Positions 17,601 to 24,515 of a stretch of 29,235 bases of DNA are shown here, piece by piece; the first letter of the stretch is position 1; every line of letters begins with the position of its first letter. The position numbers were made by a program, and so were the translations under genes. Origin of the DNA: a virus; IMG/VR virus record IMGVR_UViG_3300000115_000124, positions 1-29,235 of that record; one strand, 5' to 3'. The notes below the pieces were generated by a model. The model was not told the DNA's origin, did no database searches, and worked only from the letters and a program-made list of their open reading frames with translations.

Positions 17601-20468
17601 TGCTGAACCTGTTGAACCTGAAGTTCCTGAAGTTCCACTTACTCCTGAAGTTCCACTTGCCCCTGTACCTGAAGTTCCTGTTGAACCTGCTGTACCTGAA
17701 GTACCTGAAATAGCACTAGTTCCACTAGCTCCATCTATACCACTTGTTCCTGCTGAGCCACTAGTTCCACTAACAGCTGAAGCACCATTTGCTCCTGCCG
17801 TACCAGAAGTACCAGATGAACCTGTTGTACCTGAAGTACCAGATTGGCCTGAAGTTCCTACTATGCCATCTTTACCTGAAGTACCACTTGAACCTGTTGT
17901 TCCTGAAGTACCACTATCACCTGAGGTTCCTGAAGCTCCATCTATACCACTTGTTCCTGCTGAACCTGAAGTTCCACTTACACCCGAAGCACCTGAAGCA
18001 CCTGAAGTACCTGTTGATCCTGAAGTTCCTGAAGTTCCACTTACGCCTGAAGTTCCTGATGCTCCTGTACCTGAAGTTCCTGTTGAACCTGCTGTACCTG
18101 AAGTACCTGAAATAGCACTAGTTCCACTAGCTCCATCTATACCACTTGTTCCTGCTGAACCTGAAGTACCTGAAACTGCTGAAGCACCATTTGCACCTGC
18201 TGTACCTGAAGTACCAGATGAACCTGTTGTACCTGAAGTACCAGCTTTACCTGAAGTTCCTATTATACCATCTTTACCTGAAGTTCCTGAAGAACCTGTT
18301 GTTCCTGAAGTACCACTATCACCTGAGGTTCCTGAAGCTCCATCTATACCTGAAGTACCTGATGAGCCTGAAGTTCCTGAAACACCTGATGCTCCACTGT
18401 CACCTGAAGTACCTGTTGAACCTGAAGTTCCTGAAGTACCACTTACACCTGAAGTTCCACTTGCTCCTGTACCTGAAGTACCTGTACTACCTGCAGTACC
18501 ACTTGTACCTGATATAGCACTTGTACCACTTGCTCCATCTATACCTGAGGTTCCGGCTGAACCACTAGTTCCACTTACACCTGAAGCTGCACTAGCTCCT
18601 GAAGTACCTGGGAGTCCTGATGTACCTGAAGTACCTGCCGTACCTGATGTATTTCCTTCTCCATTATTTCCTGCAGTACCTGTTGAACCTGATGTTCCTG
18701 AAGTACCTGAAGATCCTGATCCTCCATCTATACCTGAAGTACCTGAAGATCCTGTTGTACCTGAAACGGCTGATGCTCCTGATGCTCCTGCTGTACCTGA
18801 AGAGCCGGTTGTTCCTGAAGTTCCTGATGAACCTGTTAACCCTGAAGTGCCGCTTGTACCTGAAGTACCACTTGTACCACTTGCTCCATCTATACCACTA
18901 GTACCTGCTGAACCAGAAGTTCCAGAAACTGCACTTGCTCCATTATCTCCTTGGGTTCCTGATGAACCTGTTGAACCTGAAGTACCTGATGAACCTGTTA
19001 ATCCTGAAGTGCCGCTTGTACCTGAAGTACCACTTGTACCTGCAGTACCACTATCTCCATCTATTCCTGATGTTCCTGATGAACCTGAAGTACCACTTAT
19101 ACCTGAAGCTCCACTATCGCCTGAAGTACCACTCGAACCTGTTGTTCCTGAGGTGCCTGATGTGCCTGAAGTACCTGAGGTACCTGCTAAACCACTTGTA
19201 CCACTTGCTCCTGTACCACTTGTACCAGTTGAGCCTGATGTACCTGAAGTACCATTAGCCCCTGAAGTAGCATTAATTCCTGATGTACCTGAAGTACCTG
19301 AAGATCCTGCTGTACCTGAAGATCCTGCTGTACCTGATGTGCCTGAAATTCCTGAGGTACCACTTACACCTGTACCACTTGTACCAGTTGATCCTGAAGT
19401 ACCTGAAGTACCGCCTTGACCTGAGGTTCCTGAAAATCCTATAGTTCCTGAAGTACCGGTTGTACCTGAAGTTCCTGACGTACCTGAAGTTCCAGATGTA
19501 CCAGCTTTCCCTGATGTACCACTATCACTTCTACCGCTTGATCCTACGGAGCCACTTGAACCACTTGTACCTGATTTTCCTGATGTACCAAGTGAACCTG
19601 AATTACCAGCGGATCCTTCAGTACCAGAAGTGCCTGAAGTGCCATCTAAACCACTTTGTCCAGATTGACCATTTGAACCAAAAGTACCATTTGTACCTGA
19701 TTTTCCAGAAGTACCTGATGAACCTGTTAAACCTGAAGTACCATTTATACCTGAAGATCCATTTTCTCCTGATGTACCTGATAAACCAGAAGTACCACTT
19801 ATACCTGAAGAACCTATTTCTCCAGATGTGCCTGATGTACCGGAATCTCCTGAAGTACCACTTGTTCCTGATGATCCTGCAGTACCTGAAGTACCACTTG
19901 TTCCTGATCCTCCTCCTGCTCCTGGGAGTGTTCTATATTGAATTTTTTTAGTTGATAGATCGTAAGTAGCTACTGTAAATAAATCTGATCTTTCTGTAAG
20001 TGAATCAATAGATAATGGATCTGTTCCATTTATACTAAATGAACCTGTTAATTTTAAATCAGTATTATCATAATCAAATGTAAATTTATTAGAACCACTT
20101 AATTCAGTACTACCTGCTGAACCAGAAGCAAATTGGATTTCTGTATCTGAACCACCTGCACTTTCGCCTTCTGGAATAAATATTGTAACTCCTCCATTAG
20201 GAAGTGAAGTTACATCAACACCTCCACCTGTAAAAAATAAGGATTGTGCATAATTTACTTGTGAACCAGTATAATATACTTGAACACCTCCTATACCAGG
20301 TAAAGTACTTAAATCTATACTTTGAGATAAAGGAGGAGTACTACCAGTAAAGAAAAAGTTAACTACACTACCTGCTAATGAGCTAGAATAAAAAAGTGAT
20401 GAAAAATTTCCATCTACTTCACTGAATGTTAATTCAGATCCTTTATTTTGTCTTAAAATAATACTCAT
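14652..20468 (-). CDS. Giant collagen-like fibre protein (Gly-Thr-Ser repeats)
   Basis: This 1938-aa protein has three parts. Residues 1-186 form a non-repetitive N-terminus. It opens MSIILRQNKGSELTFSEVDG, a pattern often seen at the virion-attachment end of tail fibres, and contains IQFASGSAGSTELSGSNKFT. Residues 187-1835 are about 550 Gly-x-y triplets, dominated by GTS, GSS, GAS, GID, GKN and GNG and nearly free of Pro. Residues 1836-1938 form a distinct C-terminal domain (HPDYLVKTDSTTQVSSVDFV, then PDVWLRINVQGEPYVFPGY) that may bind a receptor or trimerise. If the triplets form a triple helix with about 0.29 nm rise per residue, the shaft would be about 470 nm long. It overlaps gp15 by ATGA and is followed by three glycosyltransferases, suggesting its many Ser, Thr and Asn residues are glycosylated. 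That link is inferred. Confidence 0.85.
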   Translation of the reverse strand: MSIILRQNKGSELTFSEVDGNFSSLFYSSSLAGSVVNFFFTGSTPPLSQSIDLSTLPGIGGVQVYYTGSQVNYAQSLFFTGGGVDVTSLPNGGVTIFIPEGESAGGSDTEIQFASGSAGSTELSGSNKFTFDYDNTDLKLTGSFSINGTDPLSIDSLTERSDLFTVATYDLSTKKIQYRTLPGAGGGSGTSGTSGTAGSSGTSGTSGDSGTSGTSGEIGSSGISGTSGLSGTSGENGSSGINGTSGLTGSSGTSGKSGTNGTFGSNGQSGQSGLDGTSGTSGTEGSAGNSGSLGTSGKSGTSGSSGSVGSSGRSDSGTSGKAGTSGTSGTSGTSGTTGTSGTIGFSGTSGQGGTSGTSGSTGTSGTGVSGTSGISGTSGTAGSSGTAGSSGTSGTSGINATSGANGTSGTSGSTGTSGTGASGTSGLAGTSGTSGTSGTSGTTGSSGTSGDSGASGISGTSGSSGTSGIDGDSGTAGTSGTSGTSGTSGLTGSSGTSGSTGSSGTQGDNGASAVSGTSGSAGTSGIDGASGTSGTSGTSGTSGLTGSSGTSGTTGSSGTAGASGASAVSGTTGSSGTSGIDGGSGSSGTSGTSGSTGTAGNNGEGNTSGTAGTSGTSGLPGTSGASAASGVSGTSGSAGTSGIDGASGTSAISGTSGTAGSTGTSGTGASGTSGVSGTSGTSGSTGTSGDSGASGVSGTSGSSGTSGIDGASGTSGDSGTSGTTGSSGTSGKDGIIGTSGKAGTSGTTGSSGTSGTAGANGASAVSGTSGSAGTSGIDGASGTSAISGTSGTAGSTGTSGTGASGTSGVSGTSGTSGSTGTSGASGASGVSGTSGSAGTSGIDGASGTSGDSGTSGTTGSSGTSGKDGIVGTSGQSGTSGTTGSSGTSGTAGANGASAVSGTSGSAGTSGIDGASGTSAISGTSGTAGSTGTSGTGASGTSGVSGTSGTSGSTGSAGTAGANGASAVSGTSGSSGTSGIDGASGTSGVASTSGTTGSSGTSGKNGLIGTSGQSGTSGTTGSSGTSGTAGANGASAVSGTSGSAGTSGTDGGSGTSGVAGTSGTNGSAGTSGKNGVAGTSGVAATSGKNGTNGTSGKDGTAGTSGDPGTSGASGASGVSGTNGSAGTSGTDGGSGTSGVAGTSGTNGSAGTSGKNGIAGTSGVAATSGTTGAAGTSGKNGVAGTSGKDGTNGTSGDPGTSGASGASGVSGTNGSNGTSGIDGASGTSGLSATSGTNGSSGNSRTSGQAGTSGSSTTSGTFGSSGASRTSGIAGTSGSSNTSGTVGSSGDNKTSGVGGTSGKSGTSGTTGSSGSNGTAGANGASAVSGTSGSSGTSGVDGGSGTSGVAGTSGKNGTNGTSGKDGTNGTSGDNGTSGKTGVAGTSGKDGTNGTSGDPGTSGASGASGVSGTNGSNGTSGVDGAAGTSGLSATSGTNGTSGDSRTSGVAGTSGSSTTSGTFGSSGANRTSGVAGTSGLSATSGTNGSAGTNGKNGIAGTSGVAATSGKNGTNGTSGKDGTHGTSGDPGTSGASGASGVSGTNGSNGTSGIDGAAGTSGVAATSGTTGAAGTSGKNGASGTSGTNGANGTTGAAGTSGKNGASGTNGTNGGNGTTGANGTSGKNGVSGTNGTNGANGTSGANGASGVNGTNGSNGTSGVDGAAGTSGVAATSGTTGAAGTSGKNGASGTSGVNGGNGTTGANGTSGKNGVSGTNGTNGGNGTTGANGTSGKNGVSGTNGTNGANGTSGANGASGVNGTNGSNGTSGIDGASGTSGAAGTSGRNGASGTSGVNGGNGTTGASGTSGQSGANGTSGKNGTNGTSGVPGTSGTSINGTSGISGGAFVNHPDYLVKTDSTTQVSSVDFVTANNSTNVLYNTGQTRTDTARIDDPFNPPTMQNPEGGAGINMIWGNQPDSNVTGTPDVWLRINVQGEPYVFPGYSPEG
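14964..19910 (-). repeat. Collagen-like triplet repeat tract
   Basis: About 4.9 kb in units of nine bases encode Gly-x-y triplets. Gly, Thr and Ser codons vary from unit to unit (GGT/GGA/GGC, ACT/ACA, TCA/TCT/AGT). Triplets lacking Gly (AVS, AIS, ATS, RTS, TTS) and two-residue Gly-Thr insertions before GAS or GVS interrupt the pattern. Toward the C-terminal end GTS gives way to Asn-Gly-rich triplets. Confidence 0.95.
17300..18540 (-). repeat. 402-bp higher-order tandem repeat inside the collagen-like tract
   Basis: The landmark ATAGCAC recurs at 17710, 18112 and 18514, exactly 402 bases apart, with flanking sequence shared over long stretches. In protein each unit is 134 residues and contains GIDGASGTSAISGTSG, then GTGASGTSGVSG, KDGI and GANGASAVSG. 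The copy nearest the C-terminal end of the fibre is shortened and all three have diverged by point changes. Confidence 0.8.
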
Positions 20469-21415
20469 TCTTCGTTAAAATTTGCAGGGTTTGTATCATT
20501 TATTATCTCTGTAGGATCTGGTTGATTATAATTATTGATTTTATTTATATCTGTTGTTGAAATTTCCATGTTAAATATAATCTGTGAACTATCACTATAT
20601 TTTTTAATAGCAGTTAAATCTTTTTGTATTGTGTCTGGTACTACATACCCATGTAGTTTTAGACTAAAATTTGCTTTTACTAACCTTTCCCCACCGGATG
20701 AAATTTCAAGAGGGGTTGCAAAATTATCTACTCTTGCTATAAACTGAAATTGTTCTGGATTTCCCCAATATGCATCTGATGCGTAATTAAACGCTTCAAT
20801 TAATTTATTTAGTTGCTCAATATAGTACGTAGAGATAATGAAGTCGTACGTTATATTTACATAATCAGGCATGACCACGGCATAGCGTGTTTTTGTTGGG
20901 GTAGTATTGTTTAATATGTTAAAATTACTATATGTATTTGCAGGATTATAATTTTTTGTAAAAAGTTGAGCATTATGGGGATTATTAGAATCTAATTTAT
21001 TAGACAAACTTCTAACTTTTTCTATATTGTTACGTTTAAAAGTAATTAAGGGCATCATTATTTTACCTTTTTGATCCCTATAATAACCATCTTTTTGTAC
21101 TTGTTTCCACCTTTCAGGATTACCATAAATAACAGGGACTTTTTGTACTACGCCATTTTGTATTACTGTAGGTTTAATTACATTTTCCATGTAATAAAAA
21201 ATAGATTCATCAATTTCTTTAAATCCTAAAGAAAAGGGTTTCGTAGTATCATTTCTGAAAGAAGATTGTTCACCTCTATTAAACTTAGGCGTTGGGTTTG
21301 GATTACCAATTTCAGAAAACCCCATAGCACCCGCAGGTGGAACATAAGGTTCAATCTGGGAATTCATTATCTCTCTTTGAGTTTTTGGTACTGGTATTTT
21401 TCCTTTTTCTGCCAT
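20465..21415 (-). CDS. gp15: Tail sheath stabilizer / tail terminator (T4 gp15-like)
   Basis: The 316-aa protein has the segment order of T4 gp15. KVPVIYGNPERWKQVQKDGY (about 93-112) corresponds to the gp15 IPVTYASKEHF region. YDFIISTYYIEQLNKLIEAF (about 190-209) corresponds to YELSIFTRYEDDMFQIVEQI. LVKANFSLKLHGYVVPDT (about 244-261) corresponds to the WSLTFEVNGWMYP strand. This family caps the finished tail tube and sheath as a hexamer and joins the tail to the head. It follows gp14 with stop and start directly adjacent, and overlaps the fibre gene by four bases. The N-terminal 60 residues and the Asn-rich C-terminus look disordered. The match is by pattern recall, not by search. Confidence 0.8.
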   Translation of the reverse strand: MAEKGKIPVPKTQREIMNSQIEPYVPPAGAMGFSEIGNPNPTPKFNRGEQSSFRNDTTKPFSLGFKEIDESIFYYMENVIKPTVIQNGVVQKVPVIYGNPERWKQVQKDGYYRDQKGKIMMPLITFKRNNIEKVRSLSNKLDSNNPHNAQLFTKNYNPANTYSNFNILNNTTPTKTRYAVVMPDYVNITYDFIISTYYIEQLNKLIEAFNYASDAYWGNPEQFQFIARVDNFATPLEISSGGERLVKANFSLKLHGYVVPDTIQKDLTAIKKYSDSSQIIFNMEISTTDINKINNYNQPDPTEIINDTNPANFNEE

Positions 21416-21979
21416 TTATATAAATCTTTCTCTTGTAATTCCTACTTTATCTCCAGGCACATAATGAGTGTTACAAATTACCGAAATATTACTTCCAAAA
21501 TCTTCTAAATTTGGATTCCAATTTCCTGGTTGGTTAGGATAATCTGGGTTTTTACCCATAAAATATTGGTTTGCTATAACATTATCTACTTCATAGTATC
21601 CTTCATTATATAATATAATATCCCCAACTTCGGGAACCAACTCTGCTCCATAATTATGATCGGTTGGTGAAAAATTAGCATTGAAATCTTCAGCAGCTGA
21701 TAATAAATCATCTCTAAGAAATTTAAATTTAGCACCCCAATTAAAATCTGTACCTAAATCTGTTTCAGGATATTCTTGATCACTTCTTTCTATTAAACAA
21801 TTTAATAAAACAGGACCCATATAATATTTTTCTTCTGCTGCTTCACCATAAAGGTTAACTTTAGTTTCTTCAATTTTATATTTATAAAAGGCACACTGTT
21901 GAGTGATTATATCACCCATCAGTTCTCTGTTTACGTGTCTAAATAGACTTATATCTCTTGCACCCCCAAATAATGCCAT
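21416..21979 (-). CDS. gp14: Neck protein (T4 gp14-like head completion protein)
   Basis: The 187-aa product starts MALFGGARDISLFRHVNREL and contains QQCAFYKYKIEETKVNLYGE, then WGAKFKFLRDDLLSAAEDFN, and VPEVGDIILYNEGYYEVDNV followed by NQYFMGKN. The last block parallels the T4 gp14 sequence [20 protein letters not shown] with the following YQLG. It is shorter than T4 gp14 (256), lacking the long C-terminal extension. With gp13 it forms the neck that closes the filled head and receives the tail. It begins three bases after gp13 ends and its stop codon touches the gp15 start, so the three genes form a coupled neck operon. Confidence 0.85.
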   Translation of the reverse strand: MALFGGARDISLFRHVNRELMGDIITQQCAFYKYKIEETKVNLYGEAAEEKYYMGPVLLNCLIERSDQEYPETDLGTDFNWGAKFKFLRDDLLSAAEDFNANFSPTDHNYGAELVPEVGDIILYNEGYYEVDNVIANQYFMGKNPDYPNQPGNWNPNLEDFGSNISVICNTHYVPGDKVGITRERFI

Positions 21980-21982
21980 ATC

Positions 21983-23143
21983 TTATCCTATATAAATTGG
22001 AAAGGGAACATTAGATAGCTCTTCTTGAATGAATTTACTTTCTGCTGCTCTTCTTTCTAATAATTTTTCTCTTGATGTTTCTCCTAAATAAGCTCTTAAC
22101 CTATCAATTAATCTTTCTTTTTCTCCTGTTGCAGCTGTAATTAAATCTGATTGGTTTAATTTTACAGTATCATTAGGAATAGGAACAGTATCATATTTAC
22201 CTCTTACATACCCTAACATTTCTTTACATAAGGCTAGAGCATATTCAAATATCCAACTTCTACCTACTGAGTTAATTTTATCATAATTAGGGTTAGTATA
22301 AGGAACATCATAAATGTTTGCAATAGTACTACTTTCTCCTACTATAAATGAAGCATCTGAACGTTCTGTACCTAGAATATATTCAAAATACATTTCTTTT
22401 ACAGTCCCATCTGGTATTGGGAATATTCTTAAATGATTATTATGCATTTCAAATGAATAATTAGATCTTCTAATAGTATCACTCATTTCAATTTGCTGAA
22501 TGACTTGTAAGTCATAATTTAAAGGCATTAATACAAAGTTAATTGCTGGTGAATAATTACCCCAACCAAAACTATCCATCATATTCATTACACCCTCTCC
22601 AGTACCAACATAAGGATCAAAAAACTTAACAATTGCTGGTGGGGATTCATAAAATACTCTCATGATTTCTATATCATGTTTTTTGTAATGAGGAATATTT
22701 TCTTCTGCCCATTTTTCTAAATCATAATCTTGTATTGATGAGGTTAATTGGACAGATCCTTTATGCCAATCTACATTTCCCCCAGTTCCAGCTTCAACAC
22801 CATATTGTTCAGCCATCTGAATGATACGACCTAAGTTTGGAACAATTATAGTTTCTTCCATATCTAACTTAGCAGAATTCGCACCTTCTAATGTTAAATA
22901 ATTATCTCTAACCTTATAAGCATATAATTCATTAGCATACACGGTAACTGCATCTTCTAACGCTGTATAAAAATTATATTTTTGTAGTTCAATATCAACT
23001 AAAGGATAGCCTAATCTTTGTGCTGCAAATTTTGAAAATTTGTCTGCATCTACTTGAAACTCAGGATCATTATCATAAAAACCAAAAGGTGTATCTCCTG
23101 GGTGGAATGAACTAGATCCGGGCCATATTGGTATATTTGCCAT
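21983..23143 (-). CDS. gp13: Neck protein (T4 gp13-like head completion protein)
   Basis: This 386-aa protein matches gp13 in pattern. FAAQRLGYPLVDIELQKYNF (about 39-58) with FYTALEDAVTVYANELYAYK corresponds to the gp13 N-terminal helix set ([20 protein letters not shown]). SYSFEMHNNHLRIFPIPDG-type strands lie in the middle (about 228-246). VGRSWIFEYALALCKEMLGY (about 291-310) corresponds to [20 protein letters not shown]. The C-terminal end PFPIYIG parallels PFGILVG. It forms the ring on the portal after packaging. It is about 75 residues longer than T4 gp13, mostly in the middle. It lies ten bases after the 152-aa gene and three before gp14. Confidence 0.9.
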   Translation of the reverse strand: MANIPIWPGSSSFHPGDTPFGFYDNDPEFQVDADKFSKFAAQRLGYPLVDIELQKYNFYTALEDAVTVYANELYAYKVRDNYLTLEGANSAKLDMEETIIVPNLGRIIQMAEQYGVEAGTGGNVDWHKGSVQLTSSIQDYDLEKWAEENIPHYKKHDIEIMRVFYESPPAIVKFFDPYVGTGEGVMNMMDSFGWGNYSPAINFVLMPLNYDLQVIQQIEMSDTIRRSNYSFEMHNNHLRIFPIPDGTVKEMYFEYILGTERSDASFIVGESSTIANIYDVPYTNPNYDKINSVGRSWIFEYALALCKEMLGYVRGKYDTVPIPNDTVKLNQSDLITAATGEKERLIDRLRAYLGETSREKLLERRAAESKFIQEELSNVPFPIYIG

Positions 23144-23153
23144 ATTTTTTCTT

Positions 23154-23612
23154 TTATGCGTTATCTGAATTAACTATTACATACTCTACATCTAAACTTG
23201 AACTTAATGAATATAAAGCTATGTTTGTTATATCATCCGGAAAAGTGCCATTAAATTCACTTCCAGTTACATCTGGGCTTGAAAACATAAGAGATGATTC
23301 TGGTAGGCATTTCATACTCCAATTATCACTATTAGAAGACGTAAAGGAAACTGCTAATGAAGATGATGTATCTAAGTTAGAAATTCTAACATATTTCATA
23401 CTACTAGAGGGGAATGTACCTGGTCCAGGATCTACACCATTAATATTAATTAAATCTATAGATGTTGTTGGAGGTAGAGTAACAATTCTTCTATCTACAT
23501 TTGTTATATCTTTTATAGTAAAAAAGGTTTCATTTAAGGTTTTTAAACCTTTAACTATATGTTCTTCCTTAATTTTTATACGAAAAGTTGTTGGTGTAAG
23601 TGTGGATGCCAT
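23154..23612 (-). CDS. Small beta-rich putative virion protein
   Basis: The 152-aa protein has no clear helix-forming region after residue 20. Alternating hydrophobic strands rich in Ser/Thr follow (RRIVTLPPTTSIDLININGV, then MKYVRISNLDTSSSLAVSFT, and DVEYVIVNSDNA at the end). This fits a small jelly-roll or beta-sandwich virion protein, for instance a head decoration or neck-associated protein, but I cannot name a family. It opens the neck operon and carries an ATATTTATAA motif ten bases before the ATG, suggesting expression at structural-protein level. A longer antisense frame covers it (23128-23628), but the minus-strand frame fits the neighbours' direction, spacing and leader. Confidence 0.7.
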   Translation of the reverse strand: MASTLTPTTFRIKIKEEHIVKGLKTLNETFFTIKDITNVDRRIVTLPPTTSIDLININGVDPGPGTFPSSSMKYVRISNLDTSSSLAVSFTSSNSDNWSMKCLPESSLMFSSPDVTGSEFNGTFPDDITNIALYSLSSSLDVEYVIVNSDNA

Positions 23613-23622
23613 GCTATTTTTA

Positions 23623-23632
23623 TTATAAATAT
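23623..23632 (-). promoter_or_regulatory. ATATTTATAA leader motif before the neck operon
   Basis: The coding strand reads CTAATATTTATAATAAAAAT, ten bases before the ATG at 23612. It is the only copy outside the tail segment and marks the first gene of the 152-aa, gp13, gp14, gp15 run. Confidence 0.5.
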
Positions 23633-23678
23633 TAGAAATATTGTTTTCAATTTAAAAATTGATAGAAACATTAAGTTT

Positions 23679-24422
23679 TTATTTTTTAGAACGACCAGAA
23701 GTTCCAGAAGATCCTAATTTTAATCCTTGTTCACTTGCATCTTCATAAAGATTAATTAAATCATCTACAATAGGATCTCTATGGTTTTGTAATAATGTAA
23801 TTGAACACATATTTTTTATTCTTCTAGCTGATTTATATAAAAATCTAAACCCTGATTCTCGTTTTGACTTTAAATCTACTTGATGATCATCACCACATAC
23901 AATCATTTTACTTCTTAAACCAATTCTTGTAGCAATCATTTCCATTTGATCGTGAGTAACATTCTGAGCTTCATCTACAATTATACATGAATCTAAAAAT
24001 GTTCTACCTCTCATAAATGCTAAAGGAACTATTTCTATTTTACCATCTTCAATTAATTTTTCAACTTTTACTTTATCAAATAAAGCATACATATTTTGAT
24101 AGATTGGTTGAATCCAAGGATCCATTTTTTCTCTTAAATCCCCAGGTAAAAAACCAATTTCTTCTTTAGACACTGTAGGTCTAGTGATAATTATTTTTTC
24201 ATAATGTCTTCTAAGAAGACCATCTAATGCGATTTGTACTGCTAATAAAGTTTTACCTGATCCTGCTCTACCAGCTAATATAGTTAAAGTATGTTTTAAT
24301 ATTTCTTCTTTAGATAATTTTTGTTCTTCATTTAGTGAAATTTTAAATTTAATTGGATTTTTAACTACTCTTTTTTTTCTGAAGACTTCATCTTCATGAT
24401 GGTTTGAGGTCATACTTTTCAT
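23679..24422 (-). CDS. phoH: PhoH-family P-loop ATPase
   Basis: The 247-aa protein has a Walker A motif GRAGSGKT (51-58) and then IIITRPTVSKEEIGFLPGDL (77-96), a signature of PhoH proteins. A Walker B motif IIVDEAQN follows at 147-154, then ATRIGLRSKMIVCGDDHQVD (164-183) and SGFRFLYK. PhoH proteins are predicted RNA-linked ATPases or helicases. They are frequent in marine phages, where their role is unsettled. The 20-residue N-terminal basic segment replaces the KH or PIN domains of longer forms. Unusually, the C-terminus ends GSSGTSGRSKK, the same GTSG character as the collagen-like fibre. It is placed between two structural modules, just after a strong terminator and with its own candidate -10 box. 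An alternative start at 24413 (MTSNHH) is possible. Confidence 0.95.
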   Translation of the reverse strand: MKSMTSNHHEDEVFRKKRVVKNPIKFKISLNEEQKLSKEEILKHTLTILAGRAGSGKTLLAVQIALDGLLRRHYEKIIITRPTVSKEEIGFLPGDLREKMDPWIQPIYQNMYALFDKVKVEKLIEDGKIEIVPLAFMRGRTFLDSCIIVDEAQNVTHDQMEMIATRIGLRSKMIVCGDDHQVDLKSKRESGFRFLYKSARRIKNMCSITLLQNHRDPIVDDLINLYEDASEQGLKLGSSGTSGRSKK

Positions 24423-24448
24423 ATTTTATTTGTAATAACTTTTTATCA

Positions 24449-24454
24449 ATTATA
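24449..24454 (-). promoter_or_regulatory. Candidate -10 box for phoH and the neck operon
   Basis: The coding strand reads CAATATGTATAATTGATAAA just after the terminator T-run. The TATAAT hexamer lies 26 bases before the phoH ATG. No convincing -35 box is present. Confidence 0.35.
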
Positions 24455-24461
24455 CATATTG

Positions 24462-24489
24462 AAAAAAAAAGCCCCGCTTGCGCGGGGCT
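24462..24489 (-). terminator. Strong Rho-independent terminator after the major capsid gene
   Basis: On the minus strand the stem AGCCCCGC / GCGGGGCT closes a GCAA tetraloop and is followed by nine T residues. It stands out in this AT-rich sequence. An AT-rich perfect inverted repeat (24494-24510) lies just upstream. Confidence 0.93.
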
Positions 24490-24493
24490 CTTT

Positions 24494-24510
24494 AAACTAA
24501 TATTTAGTTT
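24494..24510 (-). repeat. Seven-bp inverted repeat preceding the capsid terminator
   Basis: AAACTAA and TTAGTTT are separated by TAT, immediately ahead of the terminator in the direction of transcription. A similar repeat with a three-base loop sits ahead of the terminator after gp21. Confidence 0.55.
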
Positions 24511-24515
24511 TTAGA

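Noticed and set aside
15688-19419. Long plus-strand open frames rich in Pro, Val and Glu (15688-17436 and 17863-19419)
   Set aside because: They are the mirror of the nine-base Gly-x-y repeat, which has no stop codon in that antisense frame. There is no start signal and all neighbours are on the minus strand.
14652-20468. Diversity-generating retroelement acting on the fibre
   Set aside because: No reverse transcriptase or template repeat with adenine-specific changes is visible. The variation fits tandem duplication and point mutation.
23128-23628. Plus-strand 166-codon frame covering the 152-aa gene
   Set aside because: It is slightly longer than the minus-strand frame but runs against all neighbours and overlaps the start of gp13. 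The minus-strand frame has the leader motif and tight spacing.
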